Shown here piece after piece: positions 1-7,633 of a stretch of DNA of 64,000 nt (the stretch's first letter is position 1; the number at the start of each line of letters is the position of its first letter). This DNA comes from DAOQAU01 sp964640325. GTDB taxonomy: Bacteria; Cyanobacteriota; Vampirovibrionia; Gastranaerophilales; Gastranaerophilaceae. The stretch spans positions 1-64,000 of the forward strand of contig CAZXID010000009.1 in NCBI GenBank assembly GCA_964640325.1, given 5' to 3'. The position numbers and the translations under genes are program-made. The notes under the pieces are model-generated. The model was not told the DNA's origin. It saw only the letters and a program-made list of their open reading frames with translations, and did not search any database.

Positions 1-58
1 TGTATTTGAACATATTCTCACCCTCTCATGAAAATTTGTTCTAGGCAAGCCCCATTTT

Positions 59-715
59 TTGAATATAAATTTTCTGGCAAAAAACGATTCATTGTCAATA
101 AATTCTGCAAAAAAAGCTAAAAATGCTATACAAATCGATAATCCTTCAATATTAAAGTCTTTGGAATATTTAAAACAAATAAAATTCAACCCCGATGATA
201 TAAAAACTGTTCAAAAAATGGGCGTAATACTTCCTTTTATGAGCGGAGAAGACTCTTTTAACTTTATAAAAAATGAAAATATAATAATAAAATTCGAAAA
301 ACTTTCGCTGCCCAATACACACGCTCAATACGATTTTGAAAATAATGTTATTAAAATAAATGAGCTTTATAAAAATACCCAAAACCCTGCCGAAATTCTT
401 GCAATATCAGAAGCAATATTCCATGAAACAGGACACGCCAAAGACAAAGACGGGCAAAATTCCATTCAGGAAGAAATAGACTGCCTTGCCCTAAATGCAC
501 TTGCTCATAGAAGTTTTTTAACTAAATATTCCGATATTTTTAAAGACTCAAACACACTTATCGTACAAGACGGCGTAAAAATATATGAACAGCTTTTTTT
601 TGATTTCGATCCGCAAAAAAATAAATTAGTAGAAAGACTTAAAGAAAAATACGGATTTTTACCTGCCGGAGATTTTAACCATCCGCCCAGAGAATTAGCA
701 TTTAGAGTTAAATAA
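59..715 (+). CDS. Small HExxH putative zinc metalloprotein
   Basis: A 218-residue protein of no family I can name. Residues 122-126 read HETGH, a zincin-type HExxH motif in which two His would bind zinc and the Glu would be catalytic. A run of acidic residues follows (EEIDCLALNALAHR, about 138-151) and could supply a third ligand. There is no signal peptide or membrane segment. The start is uncertain: the first usable codon in frame is TTG at 59 without a clear Shine-Dalgarno, the frame is open from 32, and an ATG at 28 lies in another frame that closes after 30 codons. The opening MNINFLA resembles the N-termini of several other proteins in the window. Protease activity is inferred from the motif only. 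Confidence 0.7.
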   Translation: MNINFLAKNDSLSINSAKKAKNAIQIDNPSILKSLEYLKQIKFNPDDIKTVQKMGVILPFMSGEDSFNFIKNENIIIKFEKLSLPNTHAQYDFENNVIKINELYKNTQNPAEILAISEAIFHETGHAKDKDGQNSIQEEIDCLALNALAHRSFLTKYSDIFKDSNTLIVQDGVKIYEQLFFDFDPQKNKLVERLKEKYGFLPAGDFNHPPRELAFRVK

Positions 716-767
716 AAAAACAATTTTTATAAAAACAATCATTCTTTATAAAAATTTACATCATTTT

Positions 768-796
768 TTGCTATAATTAGCAATTTTTTTTATTTT
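768..796 (+). terminator. Intrinsic terminator after the HExxH gene
   Basis: The stem TTGCTA/TAGCAA (768-773 with 778-783) has a 4-nt loop and is followed by eight T and then further T-rich sequence. The stem is short but well placed about 50 bp after the stop codon of the upstream gene. Confidence 0.55.
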
Positions 797-832
797 TAGG
801 TTTTTATACCACTAGATTTAAATCCCACTTCA

Positions 833-841
833 TGTTATAAT
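833..841 (+). promoter_or_regulatory. Extended -10 promoter for the 53-aa ORF
   Basis: TG-T-TATAAT (TG at 833-834, TATAAT at 836-841) is a perfect extended -10 box. No good -35 is seen. Transcription would begin near 848 and give a leader of about 85 nt before the ATG at 934. Confidence 0.4.
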
Positions 842-933
842 AACTGTGTTCCCAAAATCCCATGTTTCGACGCATTTTCTGCGTATTTTATATAGATAGT
901 TACAAATAGGTTAAGATAGTAAGGAGAAAATCT

Positions 934-1095
934 ATGCAAACCGTAGCGACTAATGATGTAAAAATCAAAAAAGCCAAGTCAAAATTTAATGACGAATTCG
1001 AGAATTACTTGAAAAAACAATGTTTAAAAACAACGTTTAACGGACTGGAAATTGAAACATTTTCCTGGTACAAAAAAGTTCTTGGTTTGTTGTAA
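934..1095 (+). CDS. Small basic protein, 53 aa, unknown
   Basis: The ORF of 53 codons starts with ATG seven nucleotides after a strong AAGGAG Shine-Dalgarno (921-926) and ends just before a strong terminator at 1129. It is lysine-rich and has no transmembrane segment. Residues 18-32 (FNDEFENYLKKQCLK) would form an amphipathic helix, and the end is FSWYKKVLGLL. I recognise no family. The strong ribosome site, the promoter-like -10 box upstream and the terminator directly downstream make an independent gene likely. Its function is unknown. Confidence 0.6.
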   Translation: MQTVATNDVKIKKAKSKFNDEFENYLKKQCLKTTFNGLEIETFSWYKKVLGLL

Positions 1096-1128
1096 TTAAG
1101 ATCGCCGGATTGATAAACTTAAAAAAAG

Positions 1129-1159
1129 AACGCCCGACAGTTTTTCTGTCGGGCGTTTT
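1129..1159. terminator. Bidirectional terminator between convergent genes
   Basis: A 12-bp perfect stem (AACGCCCGACAG with its complement, 1129-1140 and 1146-1157) closes a TTTTT loop. A-rich sequence precedes it (1122-1128) and Ts follow, so it can serve the 53-aa ORF on the plus strand and the glycosidase-like gene ending at 1167 on the minus strand. Confidence 0.85.
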
Positions 1160-1166
1160 GAATTAA

Positions 1167-2450
1167 TTAGTCTTTGTATCCAATCTCATTGTCGTTTTTA
1201 TTTAATGTAAGTGCGTTTGAAAGGGCTATTCCGCCTTTTACTTGCGGTTGATTAACAACCTGTCCGTTAACATAAAGAACGGTCGAGCCTCCGCCGTCAA
1301 GATTCATAGCATTTATGCAACCGATTGATTTCATAAAATTTGCAAGTTCCATTAATGTCATTCCGATAGAGCTGCTTTCTCTGCCGTCAACAGCAACTAT
1401 AATTAAGTTGTTGTCGGCAGTGTAGCCTATTGCGCTTCTTGGATTTCTGCCACCGATTGAGCCGAGTTTTTGCTCTGTCATATCAACAAAAACTTCACCG
1501 TGTTTAACAAGATAAGGTCCACCGCTTATTATGTGATTAACACCCTGCCATTCAGGGAGTGTTGCGACATCAAAGCGAATATTTTTTGCCCCAAGTAAAT
1601 CTTTTAACCTTGATTCGGGTGCTACTATTACAAATCCGTCTTCGGGGATTGCAAGTGCAGAAGTTGAAATTTCTGTAACTTTATTATCCTTAACGGCAAT
1701 TTGTTTTCCGTACTTAGGCGAAGGCGGAGCGAATTTACCCCATTCTCTTGTATAGACAATAACGTAAGTCGAAAGCATTCTGGGTTGATTTATATTGTCA
1801 ACTTTAACACTGTGCATGCCTGATTTTAGTGTTGCATCAAGCTGAACACGAGCCATATCATATTTATTGTCAAATATACCCATTGCTACTCTGTTATAGA
1901 TGGGCCCTGTGTACATTTTCTTGTTAATCATTAAAGTTCCGAGGGGAACGCCTGTTGCAGGCTTAAAGAATGTACCGTTGATTGCGACTATTGAATTGTT
2001 TTTCTTTGCTATATTGGCTATAGATGCTTTGTTTGCCAGTGTCTCTGATGCTATTGCGGGGGTTAATTGAAGATGGGGGTTAATCTGTGAATTTATTTCT
2101 ATTACGTTTATCCTTACAGGTTGTCCTTGGTAATATTTGGTTATCCTTATGTGTTTTACCCCCTTGTCTACTTCTGTTATGATTCCTGTCTTATATTTTC
2201 GCTTTATTTCTTCTTCGAATGATTTTGTCTTTTGTTCTATACTCAATTGTTTTGCTACATTTGCTTCAAGAGTTACCGTGTTAAAAATCGGTGCCACTAT
2301 AGTGTTATTGGCAAGCTTAAGTTCTTGTGCAATAAGCGGCGGCCCCTCAAAAACATGTTGAGCGACTAAAACCCCTAAAACAACACAAAAGTTAATCGTA
2401 TGAACGATTAATCTTGTTAATTTTTTGGGGGTTAAAACCAAGGTATCCAT
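1167..2450 (-). CDS. Phosphodiester glycosidase (NAGPA-like) family, membrane-anchored
   Basis: A 427-residue protein with an N-terminal signal or anchor helix (about residues 14-32, VHTINFCVVLGVLVAQHVF) and a C-terminal phosphodiester glycosidase/NAGPA-type domain (about 140-420). Family landmarks are NGTFF, GTLMINKK, the SGGPYLV stretch, GRNPRSAIGYT, VDGR and the conserved MNLDGGGSTVLYVNG segment near the end. Bacterial members are annotated as exopolysaccharide-related or as uncovering-enzyme-like, and real substrates are mostly unknown. The protein probably acts outside the cytoplasmic membrane. The gene stands alone between a terminator at its 3' end and a long leader. A GGATACC inverted repeat pairs the leader (2477-2483) with codons 1-3 (2442-2448). 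Confidence 0.85.
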   Translation of the reverse strand: MDTLVLTPKKLTRLIVHTINFCVVLGVLVAQHVFEGPPLIAQELKLANNTIVAPIFNTVTLEANVAKQLSIEQKTKSFEEEIKRKYKTGIITEVDKGVKHIRITKYYQGQPVRINVIEINSQINPHLQLTPAIASETLANKASIANIAKKNNSIVAINGTFFKPATGVPLGTLMINKKMYTGPIYNRVAMGIFDNKYDMARVQLDATLKSGMHSVKVDNINQPRMLSTYVIVYTREWGKFAPPSPKYGKQIAVKDNKVTEISTSALAIPEDGFVIVAPESRLKDLLGAKNIRFDVATLPEWQGVNHIISGGPYLVKHGEVFVDMTEQKLGSIGGRNPRSAIGYTADNNLIIVAVDGRESSSIGMTLMELANFMKSIGCINAMNLDGGGSTVLYVNGQVVNQPQVKGGIALSNALTLNKNDNEIGYKD

Positions 2451-2622
2451 TTTTTCACCAACATTATAAAGTACTCGGATACCTTTTTTATTTGAGAGTG
2501 GAGGGTAGATGAGGTTTTGACCTTTTGTGCTTAAACGACTTTTTAACTCGGGGCTTCAAGCCTCATTACTTTGTGGGGGAATAACACTCTGAGAAAACCA
2601 TTTCGTCTTTTCAGGGCTTTCT
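2451..2622 (-). other. Long structured leader or candidate ncRNA
   Basis: This is the non-coding stretch between the promoter at 2629-2657 and the ATG at 2450. In the minus-strand RNA, GUAGA pairs with UCUAC, GGUUUU with AAAACC, and GGCUUGAAGCC folds on itself, so nested helices are possible. A second TATAAT (2463-2468) lies 12 nt before the ATG and could start a short mRNA, leaving the upstream part as an independent RNA. No family was recognised: it does not match the conserved cores of RNase P, tmRNA or SRP RNA that I can recall. Confidence 0.35.
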
Positions 2623-2628
2623 ACTACT

Positions 2629-2657
2629 ATTGTAACATAAATTCACAATTATCTCAA
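2629..2657 (-). promoter_or_regulatory. Sigma70-type promoter, minus strand
   Basis: On the minus strand TTGAGA (2652-2657) is followed by a 17-bp spacer and TACAAT (2629-2634), within the string TGTTACAATAGTA. The same string TGTTACAAT recurs at two other promoters near 23.45 and 23.51 kb. Transcription would start near 2622. Confidence 0.65.
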
Positions 2658-2728
2658 GTGGCTGTAAGCCTTTTGCGGCAAGAATTTTACAAAACTAAAT
2701 AGTGTAAAAGCTACATTATTGGCGAGAA

Positions 2729-2784
2729 ACGAGAGGTGCCGAAAAATTTTTAATTTTTCGGCACCTCTCGTGTAAATTTTTTTT
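2729..2784 (+). terminator. Very strong plus-strand terminator without an upstream plus gene
   Basis: A 19-bp perfect stem (2729-2747 with 2753-2771) with a 5-nt loop is followed by GTAAA and eight T. It is oriented to stop plus-strand transcription, yet no plus-strand gene lies between 1095 and 2729. It may end an unannotated plus-strand RNA, for example from the TTGCGG-N17-TAAATA promoter-like pair near 2673-2701. Confidence 0.75.
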
Positions 2785-2877
2785 ATAATTTTGTATTTTG
2801 GGGCAATTTTTTTACAAAGAATGTTTTTATATATATGTGTGAAAGGTTTTGGATTTTTTCCAAAAAGGAGTAGGTAG

Positions 2878-3021
2878 ATGTACAGTCCCGAATTTATGAG
2901 ATATTTGATTAATTATCAAACCCCTGAATATAACGAAAATATTCATAAAAAAACAAAAAATTTCAAATTCAAATCCGGTCCTCGCAGATTGGCAGAGGTC
3001 TTGCTTTTAAATAAAAAGTGA
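2878..3021 (+). CDS. Small basic protein, 47 aa, unknown
   Basis: The 47-codon ORF has an ATG seven nucleotides after AAGGAG (2865-2870). It ends at 3021, two bases before the stop codon of the convergent SNF2 helicase. The product opens MYSPEFMRYLINYQTPEY and turns strongly basic (KKTKNFKFKSGPRR). It has no signal peptide and no family I know. The ribosome site equals the best in the window, and the upstream region is AT-rich with TTTACA at 2811-2816. It is probably a genuine small gene. Its role is unknown, although the basic tail would suit nucleic-acid or ribosome binding. Confidence 0.55.
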   Translation: MYSPEFMRYLINYQTPEYNENIHKKTKNFKFKSGPRRLAEVLLLNKK

Positions 3022-3023
3022 TT

Positions 3024-6005
3024 TTAAATGCTTCCGCCAGAGAGGGTAAATATTTCGTAAATTTCTTCATCGGAAAGTTCCGTGATAATTTTTTCGCCTT
3101 CGTAAACTGCAAGATTTGCAAGTTCTTTTTTGTTTTTGAGCATTTCATCAATTTTTTCTTCAAAAGTCCCAAGTGTGACAAGCCTGTGTACCATTACGTT
3201 TTTGTCTTGCCCTATGCGGTAAGTTCTGTCTGTTGCCTGATCTTCGACCGCAGGATTCCACCACAAATCGTAGTGGATTACGTTTGTCGCGCTGGTAAGG
3301 TTTAAGCCTGTTCCGCCGGCTTTGAGCGATAGAATCATCACTTTTGCTTCAGGATTGTTTTGAAATTCATCAATAAGCTTTTCTCTTTGAATAACGTTTA
3401 ATGAGCCATGGAAAAACAGTGGAGTTGTCGAACATTCTTCTGCCAGCACTTGTTCTAAAATGTCACCCATTTCCTTGTATTGAGTGAAAATAAGGGTTTT
3501 TTCTCCATTATCCAAAATATTTTGAACAAGCGAGATACATTTTTCCATTTTTCCTGAAAATTCTTTGCTCATTTCACCGGTTTTTAGGAATTGGTAAGGG
3601 TGGTTACAAATTTGTTTAAGTGCAGTTATAAGTTTGAAAATATTCCCGCGTCTGTTGATTCCGCTGAAACCGCTTATTTTGTCCATCATCTCTTTGAGTG
3701 TTTTTTCATAGAGTAGGGCTTGAGGCTTGGCAAGATAGCAATAATCATCCAGAACAAGTTTTTCAGGCAGGTCTGTGATGACATTTTTGTCGGTTTTAAG
3801 TCTTCTTAAAACAAAAGGCGAAACAGACATTTTAAGCTTTGTAGCGCGTGCATTTTCCTTAAACCTTTCAATTGGAATAGCATAACTTTTTTGAAAATCT
3901 CTCAAAGAGCCCAAATAGCCCTTGTTGATAAAATCAAATATGCTCCAAAGTTCTGTCAATCTGTTTTCGACAGGAGTACCTGTCATTGCTATTTTGATGT
4001 CGGATTTAATCGATTTTACGCAAAGGGTTTGGGCGGTATCGGGGTTTTTGATATTTTGTGCTTCATCCACCACCAGCATTGACCAGGCATGTTTTTTTAG
4101 TTCTTCTGCGTCAATTCTTAATATTGCATAAGTTGTTAATATTATATCGTTATTCAAGTCCAATTGTCTTTCACTACCGTGATAAATTACCGCCTTGAGT
4201 TTGGGCGCAAACATTTCAAGCTCTTTCATCCAATTCCCTAAAAGAGTTGTCGGACAAACAACCAATACAGGTTTTTTAAACTGACTTTCTTCTTTGAGTT
4301 TAAGAATAAGGCTTATTACCTGAATTGTTTTACCAAGTCCCATGTCATCTGCCATGCAGCAGCCAAAACCTTTTGAAATATTTGTCCAAAGCCATTTTAA
4401 TCCTGTTTTTTGGTAAGGTCTGAGTTCTCCGGTTAAATCTTTCGGGACTGTGACCTCCAAAGGTTTTGAGAAATCTTTTAAAATATTTGCAAAGGCTTCG
4501 TCATAGTCAAAATCATAATTTTCGAGCTGGCCGGACATTGAAGCGTGGATTAATTCAAGCCGCGAAAGTTTTGAATGATTTGCTTTTGCGATTTGTTCAA
4601 AAATCTTTTTGCTTTCGTCCTTGTCCAGAAGAATATATTTGTCTTTGTATTTTATAAGTCCTTCATTTTGCGAGGTGAGTTTTTCAAATTCATCAAGTGA
4701 TACTTTTTCTTCTCCGATGGCTATTTCATAGGAGAAATCCAAAATATCCTCAAGCGAAATGCTGCTTGTCGAGGTGTTATTGAAAATGTCTGAAAGGTCA
4801 CCTTCTCTTGCTTTTTTGACTTTTGCGTTAATCGAAGCACGTGGAACAATGACATTTATAAGCTCTTTTGGCAAAATTACTTCAATTTGAGCCTTTTGCA
4901 AATAGTAGGCTGTTTTGGTAATCATTTTATAGACTTCGCCAAGATTTAGCTTCAGTGATAAGTTATCTTCATCTTCAAAGAGATTTTCAAGTTCAGGCAT
5001 GTATTTTATGGCGTAATTAAGTTGTTTTTCAACGATTTTGGCAATATCTGACGAATTTGCATCAAAAACTTCTTCCTTTTTATAAAGATCGTCAATAAGA
5101 ACATTTTCGCCGGTTTTACGGTTTTTAATGTGGATTTTTAATTCAAAAAGTTCATCCTCAAGCCTTGAAATGTTGAAAAATGGAATTACATCGTATTTGC
5201 CAAGATAAAGCTCATCAAACCACTGCGAGAAGTTTTCGGCAATATCGACATTTTTAAGCAAAGTTTTTTGCTCCAAATCTTTAAGCAGGTAGTGCCCTGA
5301 TTTAACGTTTTTAAATTTATAAGCTTTTATGGAAAGAAATTTGTAAACTATATAATTCAAATAGCTTCGGACAAATTCAAAAACGAAATTTTTTGGGACT
5401 TCCCCTTTTATAAAAAGTGTTTTTGGCATATTTTCTTCAAGCTGGTTTATTATTCTTGCAAGTTGGCTGTTTGAAATTATTGGCTCATAAACTATTTTGA
5501 ATAAATTTCCTCTGATTTTTACTGTCGGGATAAAATACATTTTTTCTACTAATTTTAAGACAAATTGAGTCAATTTATTAAGATAAACGAAAGTTTCAGA
5601 AATTGCTGAAAAATCCACTATTTCGCCAAATCCGCCGAAATAGTCTAAAATTAGATCCAGCGGCATGATAAATCCTCTTTTGCCTTCAAGAACATCTGAA
5701 TGAAATCTAAATAAAGAACCTTTTGATTTTAGGTAAAATTCAAAATTATTTGTAGGCGTGACAAAAAACGATAGATTATTTTTATCGTTTATCAGATAAA
5801 AATCCGTGTTTCTAACCGGTGAATTCGGGCTTAAGAAAACATCTTGAAATTCGTCTTCTATAACTTGATAAATAAGGCTGAGCGTATATCGGAAATCTTT
5901 ATTTTTGAAACCATCCGGATTTTCGCTCAAATTGAAAAACAGTTCATCAACATTGTTTTTTTTAAATGATAAGTCTATGTCTAAAGGTTTTGCTTGTGTT
6001 TCCAT
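3024..6005 (-). CDS. SNF2-family DEAD/DEAH-box helicase
   Basis: A Swi2/Snf2-family ATP-dependent DNA translocase of 993 residues. The C-terminal half carries the helicase core: RPYQKTGLKWLW (Q-like motif), MADDMGLGKT (Walker A), DEAQ (motif II), TGTPVENRL (motif III), then SLKAGGTGLNL and DQATDRTYRIGQ (motifs V and VI). The N-terminal ~530 residues are the poorly conserved SNF2-associated region typical of bacterial members. The role is probably remodelling of protein-DNA complexes or transcription recycling, but this is not provable here. The start at 6005 (METQAK) is preferred over the ATG at 6035, whose first codons match a dispersed TTGCGAGG-type repeat. It follows gpmI by about 32 bp in the same direction. 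Confidence 0.93.
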   Translation of the reverse strand: METQAKPLDIDLSFKKNNVDELFFNLSENPDGFKNKDFRYTLSLIYQVIEDEFQDVFLSPNSPVRNTDFYLINDKNNLSFFVTPTNNFEFYLKSKGSLFRFHSDVLEGKRGFIMPLDLILDYFGGFGEIVDFSAISETFVYLNKLTQFVLKLVEKMYFIPTVKIRGNLFKIVYEPIISNSQLARIINQLEENMPKTLFIKGEVPKNFVFEFVRSYLNYIVYKFLSIKAYKFKNVKSGHYLLKDLEQKTLLKNVDIAENFSQWFDELYLGKYDVIPFFNISRLEDELFELKIHIKNRKTGENVLIDDLYKKEEVFDANSSDIAKIVEKQLNYAIKYMPELENLFEDEDNLSLKLNLGEVYKMITKTAYYLQKAQIEVILPKELINVIVPRASINAKVKKAREGDLSDIFNNTSTSSISLEDILDFSYEIAIGEEKVSLDEFEKLTSQNEGLIKYKDKYILLDKDESKKIFEQIAKANHSKLSRLELIHASMSGQLENYDFDYDEAFANILKDFSKPLEVTVPKDLTGELRPYQKTGLKWLWTNISKGFGCCMADDMGLGKTIQVISLILKLKEESQFKKPVLVVCPTTLLGNWMKELEMFAPKLKAVIYHGSERQLDLNNDIILTTYAILRIDAEELKKHAWSMLVVDEAQNIKNPDTAQTLCVKSIKSDIKIAMTGTPVENRLTELWSIFDFINKGYLGSLRDFQKSYAIPIERFKENARATKLKMSVSPFVLRRLKTDKNVITDLPEKLVLDDYCYLAKPQALLYEKTLKEMMDKISGFSGINRRGNIFKLITALKQICNHPYQFLKTGEMSKEFSGKMEKCISLVQNILDNGEKTLIFTQYKEMGDILEQVLAEECSTTPLFFHGSLNVIQREKLIDEFQNNPEAKVMILSLKAGGTGLNLTSATNVIHYDLWWNPAVEDQATDRTYRIGQDKNVMVHRLVTLGTFEEKIDEMLKNKKELANLAVYEGEKIITELSDEEIYEIFTLSGGSI

Positions 6006-6037
6006 TTTATCTCTTTGTTCCCCTCGCAATGACATAT

Positions 6038-7564
6038 TTATTTAATCAAAGATTGCCCTGTCATTTCTTCGGGTTTTTTGATGTCTAACAATTGTAACAC
6101 AGTCGGTGCGACATCGCAAAGAGCTCCATTTTCTTTAAGTTCAATATTTTCCTGCCCATTAATTACAAAGAAAGGAACTTCATTTGTTGTGTGTGCTGTT
6201 TGAGGTGCTCCTGTTTGGGAGTTAAGCATTTCTTCGGAATTGCCATGATCTGCCGTCAAAAGCATTGTAATTCCTTTTTCTTTTGCCCTTTGCGCTATTT
6301 TGCCCACGCACTCGTCAACGACTTTACAAGCTTTTGTAGCTGCTTCAATGTTTCCGGTGTGCCCTACCATATCAGGATTTGCAAAGTTTACAAGGATAAA
6401 ACCGTAATTGGGGTTATCTTGCGCTTCCAAAACTTTTTCACAGACTTCAGGCGCACTCATTTCAGGCTGCAGGTCATAAGTCGCAACTTTCGGTGAAGGA
6501 ACCAAAACCCTTGTTTCGTTAGGTTGAGGCTCTTCCACTCCGCCATTAAAGAAAAAAGTAACATGCGCATATTTTTCAGTTTCTGCCGTTCTGAATTGTT
6601 TTATTCCGCTTGATTCAAGCACATCACCGAGCAGATTGTTCAATTTTTGAGGGGGAAACGCCACAGGAAAATTAAAAGTTTCATCGTATTGGGTCATAGT
6701 GATATAGTGAAGATTTTTTCTGACGCCTTTTCTTTTAAATCCCGAGAAGTTTTCAAAATTAATTGCTTTTGTGATTTCTCTTGCCCTGTCGGGTCTGAAA
6801 TTAAAGAAAATCACAGAATCATTGTCATTTATTCTTGAATTTTTGTCGCCAATCATTGCGGGTTGGACAAATTCATCATTTTCGTCTTTTGCATAAGACT
6901 GTTTTACGGCGTCTACTGAGGCCAAAGCCTTTTCGCCTTCTCCAAATAGCAGGCAGTTATAAGCTTTTTCTACTCTGTCCCAGCGGTTATCTCTATCCAT
7001 TGCCCAATAACGCCCCATGACAGATGCTACAGGCGGCAGATTGTATTTCTTTAATTCATCTTCGACTTGTTGCAGGTATTTGCAGGCACTTTGCGGCGGT
7101 GTGTCACGCCCGTCTAAAAATGCATGTACATAAACTTTTTTAAGTCCGTTATCGGCAGCTAATTTTATCAAAGCTGCCAAATGTTCGAGTGAGGAGTGAA
7201 CGCCGCCGTCAGAAACCAAGCCCATAAGATGCAGTGCAGAATCGTTTCGTTTGGCGTAATTTATTGCTTCAAGAAATTTTTCGTTTTTGAAAAAGTCGCC
7301 TTCTCTTATGCTTTTATTTATTCTGGTTAACTCTTGATAAACAACCCTTCCTGCACCCAAATTGAGGTGTCCGACTTCAGAGTTGCCCATTTGCCCTTCG
7401 GGAAGCCCCACCCACTCGCCGTCGGCGTGGATTTGTGTGTATTTTTCGGTATTTTTAAATCCGTTTATGTTGATGGGGTTTGCTAAAATAGTTGCATTTG
7501 TTTCGGGGTGATTTTGACTTATTCCCCACCCGTCCATAATACAAAGTAAAACTCTCTTATTCAT
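6038..7564 (-). CDS. gpmI: 2,3-bisphosphoglycerate-independent phosphoglycerate mutase
   Basis: The 508-residue cofactor-independent phosphoglycerate mutase interconverts 3- and 2-phosphoglycerate using two Mn ions. Visible landmarks are MDGWG near the N-terminus (metal ligand Asp), GNSEVGHLNLGAGR with the phosphorylated Ser, HAFLDGRDTPP, GRYWAMDRDNRW, NFANPDMVGHTG and TADHGNSE, all metal or substrate residues in the usual order. Length is normal for the family. Start ATG is supported by AAGGAAAAGG just upstream. The SNF2 gene follows closely, so the two may be co-transcribed. It works with the neighbouring pckA on lower glycolysis and gluconeogenesis. Confidence 0.97.
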   Translation of the reverse strand: MNKRVLLCIMDGWGISQNHPETNATILANPININGFKNTEKYTQIHADGEWVGLPEGQMGNSEVGHLNLGAGRVVYQELTRINKSIREGDFFKNEKFLEAINYAKRNDSALHLMGLVSDGGVHSSLEHLAALIKLAADNGLKKVYVHAFLDGRDTPPQSACKYLQQVEDELKKYNLPPVASVMGRYWAMDRDNRWDRVEKAYNCLLFGEGEKALASVDAVKQSYAKDENDEFVQPAMIGDKNSRINDNDSVIFFNFRPDRAREITKAINFENFSGFKRKGVRKNLHYITMTQYDETFNFPVAFPPQKLNNLLGDVLESSGIKQFRTAETEKYAHVTFFFNGGVEEPQPNETRVLVPSPKVATYDLQPEMSAPEVCEKVLEAQDNPNYGFILVNFANPDMVGHTGNIEAATKACKVVDECVGKIAQRAKEKGITMLLTADHGNSEEMLNSQTGAPQTAHTTNEVPFFVINGQENIELKENGALCDVAPTVLQLLDIKKPEEMTGQSLIK

Positions 7565-7633
7565 ACCTTTTCCTTGCTAAATGTAATAATCAATACATTT
7601 TAGCAGGAAAACAGAACAACTTCAAGGTGAAAA

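Noticed and set aside
768..783. TGCTATAAT as a promoter -10 box
   Set aside because: The same bases form the stem and loop of the terminator after the first gene, with a T-tract directly behind.
2451..2660. 6S RNA, RNase P RNA, tmRNA or SRP RNA
   Set aside because: None of their conserved cores is recognisable. The region is reported only as a folded leader or candidate ncRNA.
6005..6035. Upstream ATG for the SNF2 gene
   Set aside because: The added codons derive from a TTGCGAGG-type repeat fragment and there is no ribosome site before that ATG.
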